Positions 26,364 to 36,347 of a stretch of 64,000 nt of DNA are shown in pieces; the first letter of the stretch is position 1, and each line of letters begins with the position of its first letter. Source of the DNA: Nannocystis sp. (GTDB lineage Bacteria; Myxococcota_A; Polyangia; Nannocystales; Nannocystaceae). The notes below the pieces were generated by a model. The model did no database searches. It was not told the DNA's origin and was given only the letters and a program-made list of their open reading frames with translations. The stretch is from NCBI RefSeq assembly GCF_016714285.1, contig NZ_JADJNN010000009.1, positions 186,001 through 250,000 of the forward strand. Direction: 5' to 3'. Position numbers and translations under genes: made by a program.

Positions 26364-29124
26364 GCCGCCGGCTGCGGGCGCGCTGGCCGAGCTTGACCAG
26401 CTCGACCACGCCGACCGGCGCCAGCGAGAGGCCGAGCACCACCCCCCAATCCGCGACGGTGAGCGGGGTGGTGTGTAATACCGCCTGCAGGATCGGCACA
26501 TAGACGGCCGCGACCTGGAGCAGCAGGCAGGTGGCGATCGCCGCCCACAGCCAGCCGTTTGTCAGCAGTCTCGCGGTGAACGCCGAGCCGTGCTGCGAGC
26601 GGGCGTTGAAGGTGTGAAACACCTGGACCAGCGCCAGGGTCATGAAGCCCATGGTGCTCGCGTGGCGCAGACCCGGGCCCGCCGCGCCGTACCAGCGCAT
26701 CCCGAGCGCGAACACCAGCAGCGTGACGCCGGCGAGCAGGGCCCCTTGCCAGGCGATCAGGCCGACGAAGCGCGGCGTCACCAGCGGCTCCCGCGGGTCG
26801 CGCGGCGGTCGTCGCATCGCGTCCGGGTTCGACGGCTCGAGGGCCAGCGCCATCGCCGGGAACACGTCGGTGATCATGTTGAGCCACAGGATCTGCAGCG
26901 CCGCCAGCGGCAGCGGCCAGCCGATCATGAGCGCGGTGAACACCACCAGGATCTCGGCCAGGTTGCACGAGAACAGGTAATGGACGAAGCGCAGGATGTT
27001 GGCATAGACCACCCGCCCCTGCTCGACCGCGCCGATGATCGTGCCGAGGTTATCATCGGTGATCACCATGGCCGCCGCCTCCTTGGCGACCTGTGTGCCC
27101 TTGATCCCCATCGCCACGCCGATGTCGGCCTGCTTCAGCGCCGGGGCGTCGTTGACCCCGTCGCCGGTCATCGCCACCACCTCGCCCCCGGCCTGCAGCG
27201 CCTCGACGATCCGCAGCTTGTGCTCCGGCGAGACGCGGGCGAACACCCCGGCCTCGGCCGCGATCGCCTGCCAGCCCTTCGCGTCCAGGCCTTGCAGCTC
27301 GCGGTCGTGCACGGTCCGCAGCGGGCGGCCCTGCGGATCGCGGTCCAGGCCGAGCTGGCGGCCGATCTCGGCGGCCGTCGCCTCCTGGTCGCCGGTGATC
27401 ATCACCATGCGAATGCCAGCGCGCCGGCAGGTCTCGATCGCTACCTTGGCCTCGTCGCGCAGCGGGTCGATCATGCCGACCAGGCCGACGAAGACCAGCC
27501 CGCCCGTCAGCTCCTCCGCGCGGTAATCTCCCGGGAGCTCCTTGTACGCCAATGCGAGCACCCGCAGCGCCTGCCCGGCCAGCGCGAGGTTGTCCGCCAG
27601 CACCTGCCGCCGGAGCTCGGGCGTCATGGGTCGCACGCCGTCCGCGGCGAATACCGCGATGCTGGCGTCGAGCACCACGGCCGGGGCGCCCTTGATATGC
27701 GCGATCGCCGTCCCGTCGGGCCCGCGGTGGATCGTCACCATCCGCTTCGCCTCGCTGCTAAATGGCAGCTCGCTGATCCGGGGCAGCTCGCGCGCCAGCT
27801 CGTGCTTGCTCATGCCGGCCTTGGCGGCCGCGACCAGCAGGGCACCCTCCGTCGGGTCGCCCAGGACGGCGGGCGCGGCCCCGCTGAGGTCGAGCGTGGC
27901 GTCGGAGCACAGCGCGCCGGCGCGGAGGGCCAGCGCCAGCTGCGGGTCGGCGCGGGCGTCGATGATATGCCCGCCCTCGGTGAATTCTCCGACTGTGGCA
28001 TAACCCGTGCCCGACACCTCGATGCGGCGGGGGCCGAGCTGCAGGGCCCGCACCGTCATCTCGTCCCGCGTCAGGGTGCCGGTCTTATCGGTGCACAGGA
28101 CGGTGGTCGAGCCGAGCGTCTCGACGGCGGGCAGGCGGCGGACCAGCGCGCCGATCGTCGCCATTCGTTGCATGCCGAGCGCCAGCGTCATGGTTGCGAC
28201 GGCGGGCAGGCCCTCGGGTACGGCCGCGATCGCCAGCGAGATGCCGACCTCCAGCATGTAGAGGAAGCCGTTGCCGCGCAGCCAGCCCGCCAGCACGATC
28301 ACCGCGCAGAGCACGAGGACGACCCCGATCAGCGCGTGGCCGAGCTGCGCCAGCTTGCGCTCGAGCGGGGTCTTGCCCCCGCCAGCGGCGTCGAGCAGGC
28401 TCCCGATCCGTCCGACCTCGGTGCGCATGCCGGTGGTCGTCACGATCATTCGCCCGCGCCCGTGGGTGACCGCGGTGCCGAGATAGGCCATGTTGCGGCG
28501 GTCGCCGAGCGGGGCGTCGGCGTCGGCGACGGAATCGACGGTCTTGCTGACCGCGAGCGACTCTCCCGTCAACGCCGCCTCCGCCACCTGCAACGATACG
28601 CTCTCGACCACGCGCCCGTCGGCGGGCACCCGCGAGCCGGCGGCGATGAGCACGACGTCGCCGGGCACCAGCGCGGCCGCCGGGAGCTCGTGCTGCAGCC
28701 CGTCGCGCACGACGTGGGCCGTCGGCACGGACTGCCGCTGCAGGGCGCTGAGCGCCTGCTCGGCCTTCCATTCGGTGAGGAAGCCGACCGCCGCGTTCAC
28801 GAGGATGACGACCAGCACCGCCACGCCCTCGATGTGCTCGCCGAGCACGAAGGCGAGGACGGTGGCCGCGACCAGCAGGGCCACGATCAGGCTCTTGAAT
28901 TGATCGACGAGGATCGCCGCGAGCGAGCGCCCCTTCGCCGCGGCCAGGATGTTCGCGCCGTACTGCTCGCGTCGCTTCGCGGCCTCGATCTCGGTCAGGC
29001 CGCTCGCGGGGTCGGTCGCCAGGGCCTGGGCGATTTGCTCGGCCGACTGCAGGTGCCAGACCAGGGCCGCTGCGCCCGTGATGCTCGCGGGTTGGTCCGG
29101 ATCGAGCTCGGCGCGCCTGGACAT
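26350..29124 (-). CDS. P2-type cation-transporting ATPase
   Basis: A 924-residue P-type ATPase. Actuator motif TGES is near residue 190, PEGLP in helix M4 near 303, phosphorylation motif DKTGTLT begins at D346, and hinge GDGVND is near 655. Residues ~22-60 form a cation-ATPase N-terminal domain (WHLQSAEQIAQALATDP). The C-terminus carries four to six further TM helices. PEGLP and DKTGTLT-R-D place it in the P2 group (Ca2+ or Na+ like) rather than heavy-metal P1B, as there is no CPC motif or N-terminal metal-binding domain. ATG 29124 is the natural start. It ends inside the LEA-like gene. Confidence 0.85.
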   Translation of the reverse strand: MSRRAELDPDQPASITGAAALVWHLQSAEQIAQALATDPASGLTEIEAAKRREQYGANILAAAKGRSLAAILVDQFKSLIVALLVAATVLAFVLGEHIEGVAVLVVILVNAAVGFLTEWKAEQALSALQRQSVPTAHVVRDGLQHELPAAALVPGDVVLIAAGSRVPADGRVVESVSLQVAEAALTGESLAVSKTVDSVADADAPLGDRRNMAYLGTAVTHGRGRMIVTTTGMRTEVGRIGSLLDAAGGGKTPLERKLAQLGHALIGVVLVLCAVIVLAGWLRGNGFLYMLEVGISLAIAAVPEGLPAVATMTLALGMQRMATIGALVRRLPAVETLGSTTVLCTDKTGTLTRDEMTVRALQLGPRRIEVSGTGYATVGEFTEGGHIIDARADPQLALALRAGALCSDATLDLSGAAPAVLGDPTEGALLVAAAKAGMSKHELARELPRISELPFSSEAKRMVTIHRGPDGTAIAHIKGAPAVVLDASIAVFAADGVRPMTPELRRQVLADNLALAGQALRVLALAYKELPGDYRAEELTGGLVFVGLVGMIDPLRDEAKVAIETCRRAGIRMVMITGDQEATAAEIGRQLGLDRDPQGRPLRTVHDRELQGLDAKGWQAIAAEAGVFARVSPEHKLRIVEALQAGGEVVAMTGDGVNDAPALKQADIGVAMGIKGTQVAKEAAAMVITDDNLGTIIGAVEQGRVVYANILRFVHYLFSCNLAEILVVFTALMIGWPLPLAALQILWLNMITDVFPAMALALEPSNPDAMRRPPRDPREPLVTPRFVGLIAWQGALLAGVTLLVFALGMRWYGAAGPGLRHASTMGFMTLALVQVFHTFNARSQHGSAFTARLLTNGWLWAAIATCLLLQVAAVYVPILQAVLHTTPLTVADWGVVLGLSLAPVGVVELVKLGQRARSRRLRSS

Positions 29125-29241
29125 GCCGGGGACTTATACCGCGGCGGTGGCGGCGGCAATCGCTCATTCGCGCCGAACGATCTGCGTCCCTCGCGCCCGC
29201 TCGCCCTGTTTCGTGTCTCGATGTGTCATTGTCGCCGTCCG

Positions 29242-31616
29242 ATGCGTCTCCTCGCCCGTTCGCTGGTCCTCGGCCTCGTCGTGAGCTCGGTCGGCCTGGT
29301 CGGCTGCTCCGCCTACCAGCAGCTGCGCCTCGACCGCCGCCACGGCGACGAGCGCGTGCGCGACCGGGTGGCCCTGCGCCTGCCCGCCGGTGCGATCGAC
29401 TACGCCGCCGAGGTGCGACCGATCCTCGAGGCGCGCTGCGTCGTCTGCCACGCCTGCTACGACGCCCCCTGTCAGCTCAAGCTCGGCTCGTCCGAGGGCA
29501 TCGATCGCGGCGCCAGCAAGGAACGCGTCTATGACGCGAGGCGCCTGTTTCAGGCCGACCTCACCCGGCTCTTCGAGGACGCGCAGACCACCGCGGCCTG
29601 GCGCAGCAAGAAATTTCATCCCGTGCTCAACGAGCGCGCGCAGACCCGCAGCGTCAACCGCGACGCCGGCCTGCTCCACCGTTTGCTCGAGCTCAAGCGC
29701 GACAACCCGGTCACGCCGGGGACCCTGCTCCCCGACGATGTCGACCTCCGCCTGCGCCACGACGAGCAGTGCCCGACCATCGCGCAGCTGCGTCGCCACG
29801 CCCGCAAGCACCCCGACTGGGGCATGCCCTACGGCCTCCCGGGCCTGAGCCCGCGCGAGCACGAGATCGTCACGCGTTGGCTCGCGGAGGGGGCCCTGCA
29901 CGTCCCGCCGCCCCCGCTGGCGCAGCCGCTCGTCGCCGAGGTGGCGGCCTGGGAGGCCTTCCTGAACCAGGATTCGTTCAAGGCCCGGCTAGCGAGTCGC
30001 TATATCTACGAGCACCTGTTCCTCGCGCACCTGTACTTCGGCGACGGCGAGGTCACCACGGCGCCGGTCTACTTCGATCTGGTCCGCTCGCGCACGCCGC
30101 CGGGCCAGCCGATCGATCGAATCGCGACCCGCCGCCCTTACGACGATCCCGGCGTCGCCCGGCCCTACTATCGCCTCCAGCCGGTGCGCGAGGCGATCGT
30201 CGCCAAGCTCCACCTGCCGTACCGCCTCGACGCCGCGCGCATGCAGCGGTGGCAGGCCCTGTTCCACGACGCCGACTACACGGTCGGCGCTCCCCGGCTA
30301 CGCGCCGGAGGTCGCCTCGAACCCATTCGTCGCATTCCGGGCGATCCGGTGCCCTCGCGCTATCGCTTCATGCTCGACGAGTCCGAGTTCACGATGATGG
30401 GATTCATCAAGGGCGCGGTGTGCCGCGGGCCGATCGCGCTAAACGTGATCGACGACCAATTCTGGGTGTTCTTCGTCGACCCAGACGCGAAGACGCAATT
30501 GCACGACGCCGAATTCCTCTACCGCCACGCCGAGTCGCTGCGCCTGCCCGCCGAGGCCAGCTCGAACGCGCCGCCGCTGGTCACCTGGATCCGTCAATCG
30601 CGCAATGAGAAGGCCTACGCCGCCGCCAGGGGCCGGGCGCTGCGCGAGGACCTCGCCGGCAGCGGCAAGGTCACCCTCGACCTGCTGTGGGCCGGCGACG
30701 GCCACAACCCCAACGCGGCGCTCACGGTGTTTCGCCACTTCGACAGCGCCTCGGTCGTCAAGGGCATGGTCGGCGAAGGGCCGAAGACCGTGTGGGTGCT
30801 CGGCTATCCGCTGCTCGAGCGGATCCACTATCTACTGGTGGCCGGCTTCGATGTCTACGGCAACGTCGGCCACCAGATGGCGACCCGCGCGTACATGGAC
30901 TTCCTGCGGATGGAGGCGGAGTTCACCTTCCTGACCCCTTCTGCCGGCGAAGCTGCGCGGGCCGCCGAGCGGCAATCTTGGTACCGCGACACCCGCGAGC
31001 GAGCCTATCGAGATATCGTCGACGAGCTGTCCGCCGTCAAGGTCGACAGCGCGATCCCCTTCACGAGCGACGAACCCAAGCAAGAGCTATATCGAATGTT
31101 ATCGAAGCACCTCGCGGCCGTCCGCGACGACAGCCGCGGCCTCGGCGACCCGAGGATCCCGGGGGAGGTGGTCACATCGTTGCGCGCGCTGGCGACGGTC
31201 CGCGGGGTCACGGCGGGCTGGCTCCCGCAGACGGCCTTCCTGTACCTCCCGGACGCGCCAGCCGGCGCCGAGGTGTTCACGATCCTCCGCAACGACGGCC
31301 ACACCAACATCGCCTCGCCCTTCGGCGAGCACGAGCGGCGGGCCCCGGACGAGGACACCCTGACCGTCGTACGCGGGTTGATCGGCACCTACCCCAACGC
31401 GTTCTACGTGGTCGAGCGCGCCCGCCTGGATGAGTTCGTCGCCCAGGTCGCGGCGCTGCGCAGCGCCGCCGACTACGCGGCGCTGCAGGTCGGCTTCGGC
31501 GTGCGCCGGACCGACGCCGACTTCTGGCCCACGAGCGATCGCCTGGTCGAGCTCTACCGCCGCGATCGGCCGGTCGAGGCCGGGCCCTCGCTCTCGGCCG
31601 CTACGAGAATCGCTGA
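29242..31616 (+). CDS. cti: Fatty acid cis/trans isomerase (Cti), 3' end probably frameshifted
   Basis: A periplasmic haem isomerase that converts cis-unsaturated phospholipid acyl chains to trans, usually under solvent or temperature stress. The signal peptide has a lipobox (LVGC, C22). The haem motif C66-V-V-C69-H70 is present, followed by the ~700-residue Cti-type body (RSRTPPGQPIDRIATRRPYD, LDESEFTMMGFIKGAVCRGP, TVFRHFDSASVVKGMVGE). The frame stays open to 32049, but after about residue 785 it becomes low-complexity. In the frame moved by two bases, the last codons read ALALGRYENR and stop at 31614-31616, giving a more natural C-terminus. This suggests an indel near 31580-31600. ATG 29242 gives the lipobox; no earlier start is better. 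Confidence 0.8.
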
Positions 31617-31717
31617 TCGGGCCGCCGGGCCCGGCCCGCCGCGGCAGCGTGCACGGGCAGCTTCGCCCACCGACGCCCCGAAGCCACCGGTCGCATGCGC
31701 CTGGTATCCTCGCCCGG

Positions 31718-32873
31718 GTGACAACTACGCCCGGTCGGCCCGCACCTCGTTGCCTCCTCGCTGCTCGCGGCGTGTTCGGGTGGCGACGACGGCGGATCGA
31801 CGACGGCTGTCCCGGCAACCACATCGTCCTCGTCCGGCGTTTCCGGACGAGCGCCGCGAGCGACGCGTCCAGTGTCCCCTCGTCGACGGCCGCGGACAGC
31901 GGCGAGGGCACGGCTGGGGTCACCAGCGGCGCCAGCTCGCCGACGACGGGCGACGCGACGGGCGACGCGAGCAGCAGCGGCAGCAGCGGCGACCCGCCCC
32001 CCGGCCGATCCACGCATGCAGGCGCTCGTCACCTACGCCCCGCGGGTGAGGGCCGCACCCGACGAGGCATATTTCCCGTCCTCCGTCGAGTTCGCGTTCC
32101 CCCTTCATGACGCGCTTTCCCCGACGGCGACGGCGCCCACTGATCCGTAGCACGGAGGCCCTGACAGCCCGTCGGACACGCTGCCCTTCTTCGCTGGCGA
32201 CCCCGCCGGCGCGCCGGTGTACGCCTATTACGCCGACAAGGGCAGCGCGATCGTCGACCTCGTGTACCTTCTTCTATTACCCCACAACCGCGGCAAGTCG
32301 AGGTCGACACCATCTGGGGCAACCACGTCGGCGACTGGGAGCACATCACCGTCCGCCTGGTGCGCCAGCCGGACGACACCTCACGCCGCAGTAGGTTCAC
32401 CGGCCCACAGCTTCGGCGGCGCCTACGATCAGCCGAGCTCGAGCGTCGAGGGGACGCACCCGGTGGTCTACTCGGCGTGGGGCTCGCACGGGTGTGGAGC
32501 GCCCCGGCGACCACTGTACATGACGATCGGCGAGGAGGTGCTCGGGGTCTGCGTCACGATCGTCTGCACGGACCTGACCGATGAGACAGCCGCGGGGATC
32601 GCCTGGGACACCTGGAAGAATGTCGCAGGCTTCGACTCCGTGGCCCAGGAGGGGCTGGACGGCGCGAGCTGGCCAGTGTGGATGAGCGACGACTCACCGA
32701 CCCCCGGCGCCGACCCGGTATCGGTGCCCGGGGGCGGGCCGATCTTTCGCTGGGGTAACGAGGAGGACTGCTCGACCCTCGGCGTCGATATCAGCGACCT
32801 GATCGGCGTGTGCCGCCTGAGGACGGACCGACTGGCCCGGTCTCGAAGGACGTGGGGCCGACGCTGCAGTGAG
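31718..32873 (+). pseudogene. Vps62-type lipoprotein pseudogene
   Basis: Recognisable segments lie in different frames. A lipobox HLVASSLLAACSGGDD (about 31745-31790) is followed by an STG linker in another frame (STAADSGEGTAGVTSG), then QALVTYAPRVRAAPDEAYF, then APVYAYYADKGSAIVDLVY, then the Vps62-family (PF06101) core VEVDTIWGNHVGDWEHITVRL, and SAHSFGGAYDQPSSSVEGTH. The C-terminus GPTGPVSKDVGPTLQ ends at a stop at 32871. At least five frameshifts are required, so the gene is decayed. The intact protein would have been a secreted Vps62-like lipoprotein. Confidence 0.75.
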
Positions 32874-33618
32874 CTGGGCGGCCGCTCGTACTTCGGTTGT
32901 GCGGACGACGTCGCACGGGCCGGCGCGCCGCTGCGGTCCGCCGTGAACGCGGACGACTGTCCGACGGGCCGGCGCGGTCCGGCTTGGCGCCTGCGGAGGC
33001 CCGGCTTGCCGGATGTCCGGAAGAGGCCTCGCCCTCAAACACGGCCTGACACACCGTCGCCGGGGTGATTCCCGGGTCTACGCCGGACTCGGTCGAGGCC
33101 TCTTCCGGCCCTCCGGCAAGCGAAGCCTCCGCTCAAGGACGGTGCGGTCGGCGTGGCCGAGAAGCCGGACCGCACCAGCCCTGGGGGCGCGCCATGGTGT
33201 CGGTGCCCAGGGACACGGGCGCCCGAGCGCTGGTGCCCTGCGCCATGCATGAGCCATGTCCCGCAGAGCCGTGCCCCACGATGTCCGTCGGATCGCGCTG
33301 CGACCGCTCGCACGGTTCGGCGTGTGTCGCAAGGGACATGCCCATTCGGCCAGGTCCCCCAGTCTCAGCAAAGTTGTCGCCTTGACCGATAAACCACAGG
33401 AGGGGCGAGACAAGAACCAGCAGAGATGATCCAGTGGAACCAACCGACGCCAACAACCCGAGTTCGAGGTGATCCTCGACGAGGCGATTGAGCCAGTGCG
33501 GCGAGCCCGGCGAAGCCGGCGACGACGGTCCTCGGATCATCCCGAGGGGATCGTCAAGGTCGACGTCGACAGCTACCCTGGGCGCGACCTGCGTGAGGAT
33601 CCCGGTCGGAGCGTCGGC
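32874..33618. other. Decayed spacer containing structured element copy A
   Basis: No gene. It holds the ~200-nt element annotated at 32974-33173. The remainder (33180-33618) has short frames without motifs; a frame from 33469 leads into the transposase but upstream codons are Arg-rich and not convincing. Confidence 0.5.
32974..33173 (+). repeat. ~200-nt structured element, copy A
   Basis: Ends carry an 11-bp inverted repeat (GCGGTCCGGCT at 32974-32984 and AGCCGGACCGC at 33163-33173). Inside, 33004-33031 pairs with 33094-33121 to form a ~28-bp hairpin with two mismatches, whose inner 15 bp are perfect (33017-33031 with 33094-33108). The 62-nt loop (33032-33093) is almost identical to that of copy B. 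The stem differs from copy B by changes matched on both arms. It may be a mobile palindromic DNA element or a structured RNA. Confidence 0.8.
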
Positions 33619-34580
33619 GTGACGACGATAACCCGGAGGCACCATACTGCCGAATTCCAGGCGAACGCGGTGCGAAGGCTGAACAATCCCGGCCAATCGG
33701 TGCAGGAACTCGCCGACGAGCTCAAGGTGACGCGGTCCCTGTTATACCGTTGGCGGCGCGCAGCCAGCACCAAGGAAGGTCCCTGCCGAAGAAGAAGCCC
33801 CACCCATGAACGAGCCCGCCCGAGGTCGCCCCAGGACTGGACGACCGAGCAAAAGCTGACGGTGGTGCTCGACGCCCAGGGGCGGCTGAGGGGAGTTGGG
33901 CGGCTTCGCGTCAGCGAGGGCTGTACAGCGCGACGCTGAGCGACTGGTGCGAGACGGTGCTGCGCGGGGCCAAGGCCGAGCTGGCGGACGCAGCGACAGC
34001 AGCCTGGCGGGGGCCCGGGAGGCCCAGGGGATCCGTGAGCTCGAGCGCGAGCTGGCCCGGAAGGACAAGGCGTTGGCGGAGGCGGCCGCATTGCTGGTAC
34101 TCCAAAAAATTCCGGAGCCCTAGGGGGCCGAGGAAGACGACACGGAGCCGAAGAACGGACGCCGATCCTGGCCCCTGAAGAGGCCACGGCCGCGGGAGCG
34201 AGGTTCCGGGCCGCAGCAGGTGCGGGCTGACCGAGCGAACGGTGCAGCGCTGGGCCACCCAGGGCGGGCGCGACCCCTCGCGGCCCCGGACGCCGCGCAA
34301 AAGCTGTCCGCAGCCGAAGAGCAGCGCGTGCCCGAGGTCGCGCAACCGCCAGCACGACAAGCGCCCGACAGACGTCCCGACCCCCGACCGCAAGTACACG
34401 CCCCCGAACGGCCCACCGCGTCAGCGAAGTACGGCCCCAGCACCACCGGGCCCGCCGCCGCCCGAGCCGTCCAGCCCCACGGCCACCGGCAGGCTTCGGA
34501 CACACGCCGCGTACGTCCGCGGGGTCTACTTACCCGTACGGGTCGCGATACGAGCCCCGCATCGTCGGCGGGCGCCGTAG
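33619..34580 (+). pseudogene. IS3-family-like transposase remnant
   Basis: A GTG at 33619 starts MTTITRRHHTAEFQANAV then VRRLNNPGQSVQELADELK and TRSLLYRWRR, a transposase-A HTH of IS3-type elements. Frameshifts follow at about 33895 (DWTTEQKLTVVLDAQG is followed in another frame by LYSATLSDWCETVLRGAKAE) and at about 34020 (LERELARKDKALAEAAALLV). A further segment, RCGLTERTVQRWATQGGRD (about 34222) and KLSAAEEQRV (about 34300), matches the start of the orfB of the same IS type. The integrase DDE core is missing and no full-length ends are seen. The element is dead. It lies between the two inverted structured elements. Confidence 0.7.
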
Positions 34581-35023
34581 ACGCTGAACTGGTGAACCGC
34601 GGCGGCGCTCATCGAAAGTTGGTGCCGACAATCCGGCGTGATAATCTCCCTGGCTCTCGCACAACGGCGCCGCCAGCGAAGAGCGCCCCGCCCGGCCGAA
34701 TGGAAGCGAGCGCGGATCCACCCCCAGCCGCCCGCGTCAGCAACGACAATCCCTTGCTCAGGGCCGCTGCGGTCCGGCCTCGGCGACGCCGACCGTACCG
34801 TCCTTCAGCGGAGGCCTCCCGTGCCGGAGGGCCGGAGGGCCTTTCGACCGAGTCCGGCGTAGACCCGGATACTGCCCCGGCGACGGCGTGTCAGGCCGTG
34901 TTTGAGGGCGAAAGGCCCTCCGGACATCCGGCTTCTCGAGGATACGCGGGCGCCCAGCCGGACCGCATCGGCCCGTGCGACGTCGTCCGCGCCACCGATC
35001 GTTCATACCCTCGTATCATGGCA
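34581..35023. other. Decayed spacer containing structured element copy B
   Basis: No gene. It contains the element at 34769-34967. Both flanks have only short, Arg/Pro-rich frames. The promoter side of the convergent DoxX-like gene ends at 35024. Confidence 0.5.
34769..34967 (-). repeat. ~200-nt structured element, copy B (inverted)
   Basis: Inverted relative to copy A. Terminal repeats TGCGGTCCGGC (34769-34779) and GCCGGACCGCA (34957-34967) bracket a hairpin in which 34832-34846 pairs perfectly with 34909-34923 (CCGGAGGGCCTTTCG on one arm). Two mismatches lie at the same place in the outer stem as in copy A. The 62-nt loop is nearly identical to copy A, whereas about five stem positions differ with compensation on the other arm. 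Confidence 0.8.
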
Positions 35024-36280
35024 CTAACGATTGAAGGGCCGCTCCTGAATCCAGCGAAACTCGCGTGAGGTGAGCAGCGGCGGCTCGTCCTGCCGCTCCA
35101 GGATCGCCACCGTCCACCCGGCCTCGAAGCTGCCGGCGAGGCGAAACTCGCCGCTGTCGAGCAACGGATAGAACATAGAGAATGAGGTGTCCTCGCCGAT
35201 GCGCTGCCACACCATGCGCCGCCCGTCCTCCTGGATCTTCAGCTTGAAGCGCTCGCTGCTGCCGTCGGCCCGCTGGATCGCGCCGATGCCGATCTCGTTG
35301 ATGCCGACCCGCACCCACCGCACCGCATCGGGGAGCTCGGTCACGCCGTCGCGGCTGAAGGACACGACGCGAAATACCCCGTGCAGCGGCCCTGGCTGCG
35401 CCAGTCGACCCTTGCTCATGAGATAGCGCCCGCCGACCACGATCCCGCTGATCGAGACGATGAGATAGAGCCCGATCTTGCTGAGCCTCGCCGCCCACCA
35501 CCAGCCGCGGCGAGCGATCGGGTGGGGATCGATCGCCCGCGGCACGACCGGGCGGTTGTGCCATAGCAGGTCGACGAGGCGGCCGAGGTCGGGCGCCACG
35601 ATGAACAGCGCGATCACCAGCAGATGCGCGGAGAACAGCTTGACCGGGACGCCGTAGCAGAAGTTGAGGGCCACGACGTTGCTCATCGCCAGGAGCGAGA
35701 GGAGCCCGCCGAGCAGCCAGGTGCGGCGCCAGAACAGCAGCGATCCGCTGACCACCTCGACGAGCCCGGTCAACATCTGATAGCCGGCGCTCGCCCCCAT
35801 GAAGGTCCACAGCAGCCCCATCGGCGACGAATCGCCATAAGGCACGATCACTCGATCGGGCCCGGGGATCGGCATCTGGGTCGGGATCAGCTTGTTCCAC
35901 CCGTAGACCAGCAGGTACGAGCCGAGGTACAGGCACATGTAGGCCCGCGAACGGTCGAGCACGCGGCTGGAGCGCGCGCGGGTGCCTGCGAGCCGCGGCC
36001 ACACCAGCGCGACGACCACCGCGACCACCGCGATACACAGCGCGGAGACATAGTAATACATCGCATCGCCGCTGCCGCTGTTTCGCGGGACCGCCGAGGC
36101 GCCCAGCACTTCGCGACCGACCCACTCGACCACGACCAGCCAGGGCCGACGCGCCTCGATCATCCAGCCGTCGACGACCGGGATGAGGTGGAGCGGGAAG
36201 GGGACCGTGGAGAGCAGGAGATACGCGACGAAGCATCGCCGGGCGAGGGCCATGACGCGCGATCCGATCGAAGCCTGCAT
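35024..36280 (-). CDS. DoxX-like membrane protein
   Basis: A 418-residue protein. N-terminal ~250 residues have six to seven hydrophobic helices: an early TM (CFVAYLLLSTVPFPLHLIPVV), then AMYYYVSALCIAVVAVVVALV, and a conserved block LYLGSYLLVYGWNKLIPTQM, YGDSSPMGLLWTFMGAS, GYQMLTGLVEVVSGSLLFWR and NFCYGVPVKLFSAHLL, matching large DoxX-family proteins. The C-terminal ~130 residues are soluble and beta-rich (RWVRVGINEIGIGAIQRADG). Function unknown. It is divergent from recQ. Confidence 0.7.
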   Translation of the reverse strand: MQASIGSRVMALARRCFVAYLLLSTVPFPLHLIPVVDGWMIEARRPWLVVVEWVGREVLGASAVPRNSGSGDAMYYYVSALCIAVVAVVVALVWPRLAGTRARSSRVLDRSRAYMCLYLGSYLLVYGWNKLIPTQMPIPGPDRVIVPYGDSSPMGLLWTFMGASAGYQMLTGLVEVVSGSLLFWRRTWLLGGLLSLLAMSNVVALNFCYGVPVKLFSAHLLVIALFIVAPDLGRLVDLLWHNRPVVPRAIDPHPIARRGWWWAARLSKIGLYLIVSISGIVVGGRYLMSKGRLAQPGPLHGVFRVVSFSRDGVTELPDAVRWVRVGINEIGIGAIQRADGSSERFKLKIQEDGRRMVWQRIGEDTSFSMFYPLLDSGEFRLAGSFEAGWTVAILERQDEPPLLTSREFRWIQERPFNR

Positions 36281-36347
36281 GGATCTCTCGCATGAATACC
36301 AGATCTTTCACCGCCGCGGATCCGCGTTTTGGTGGTACCACTCGCGC

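Noticed and set aside
26590..32049. Very long plus-strand open frame (~1819 codons) across the ATPase and Cti region
   Set aside because: The first ~880 codons are antisense to the P-type ATPase and rich in Arg/Gln/His; only the Cti part from 29242 has coding character.
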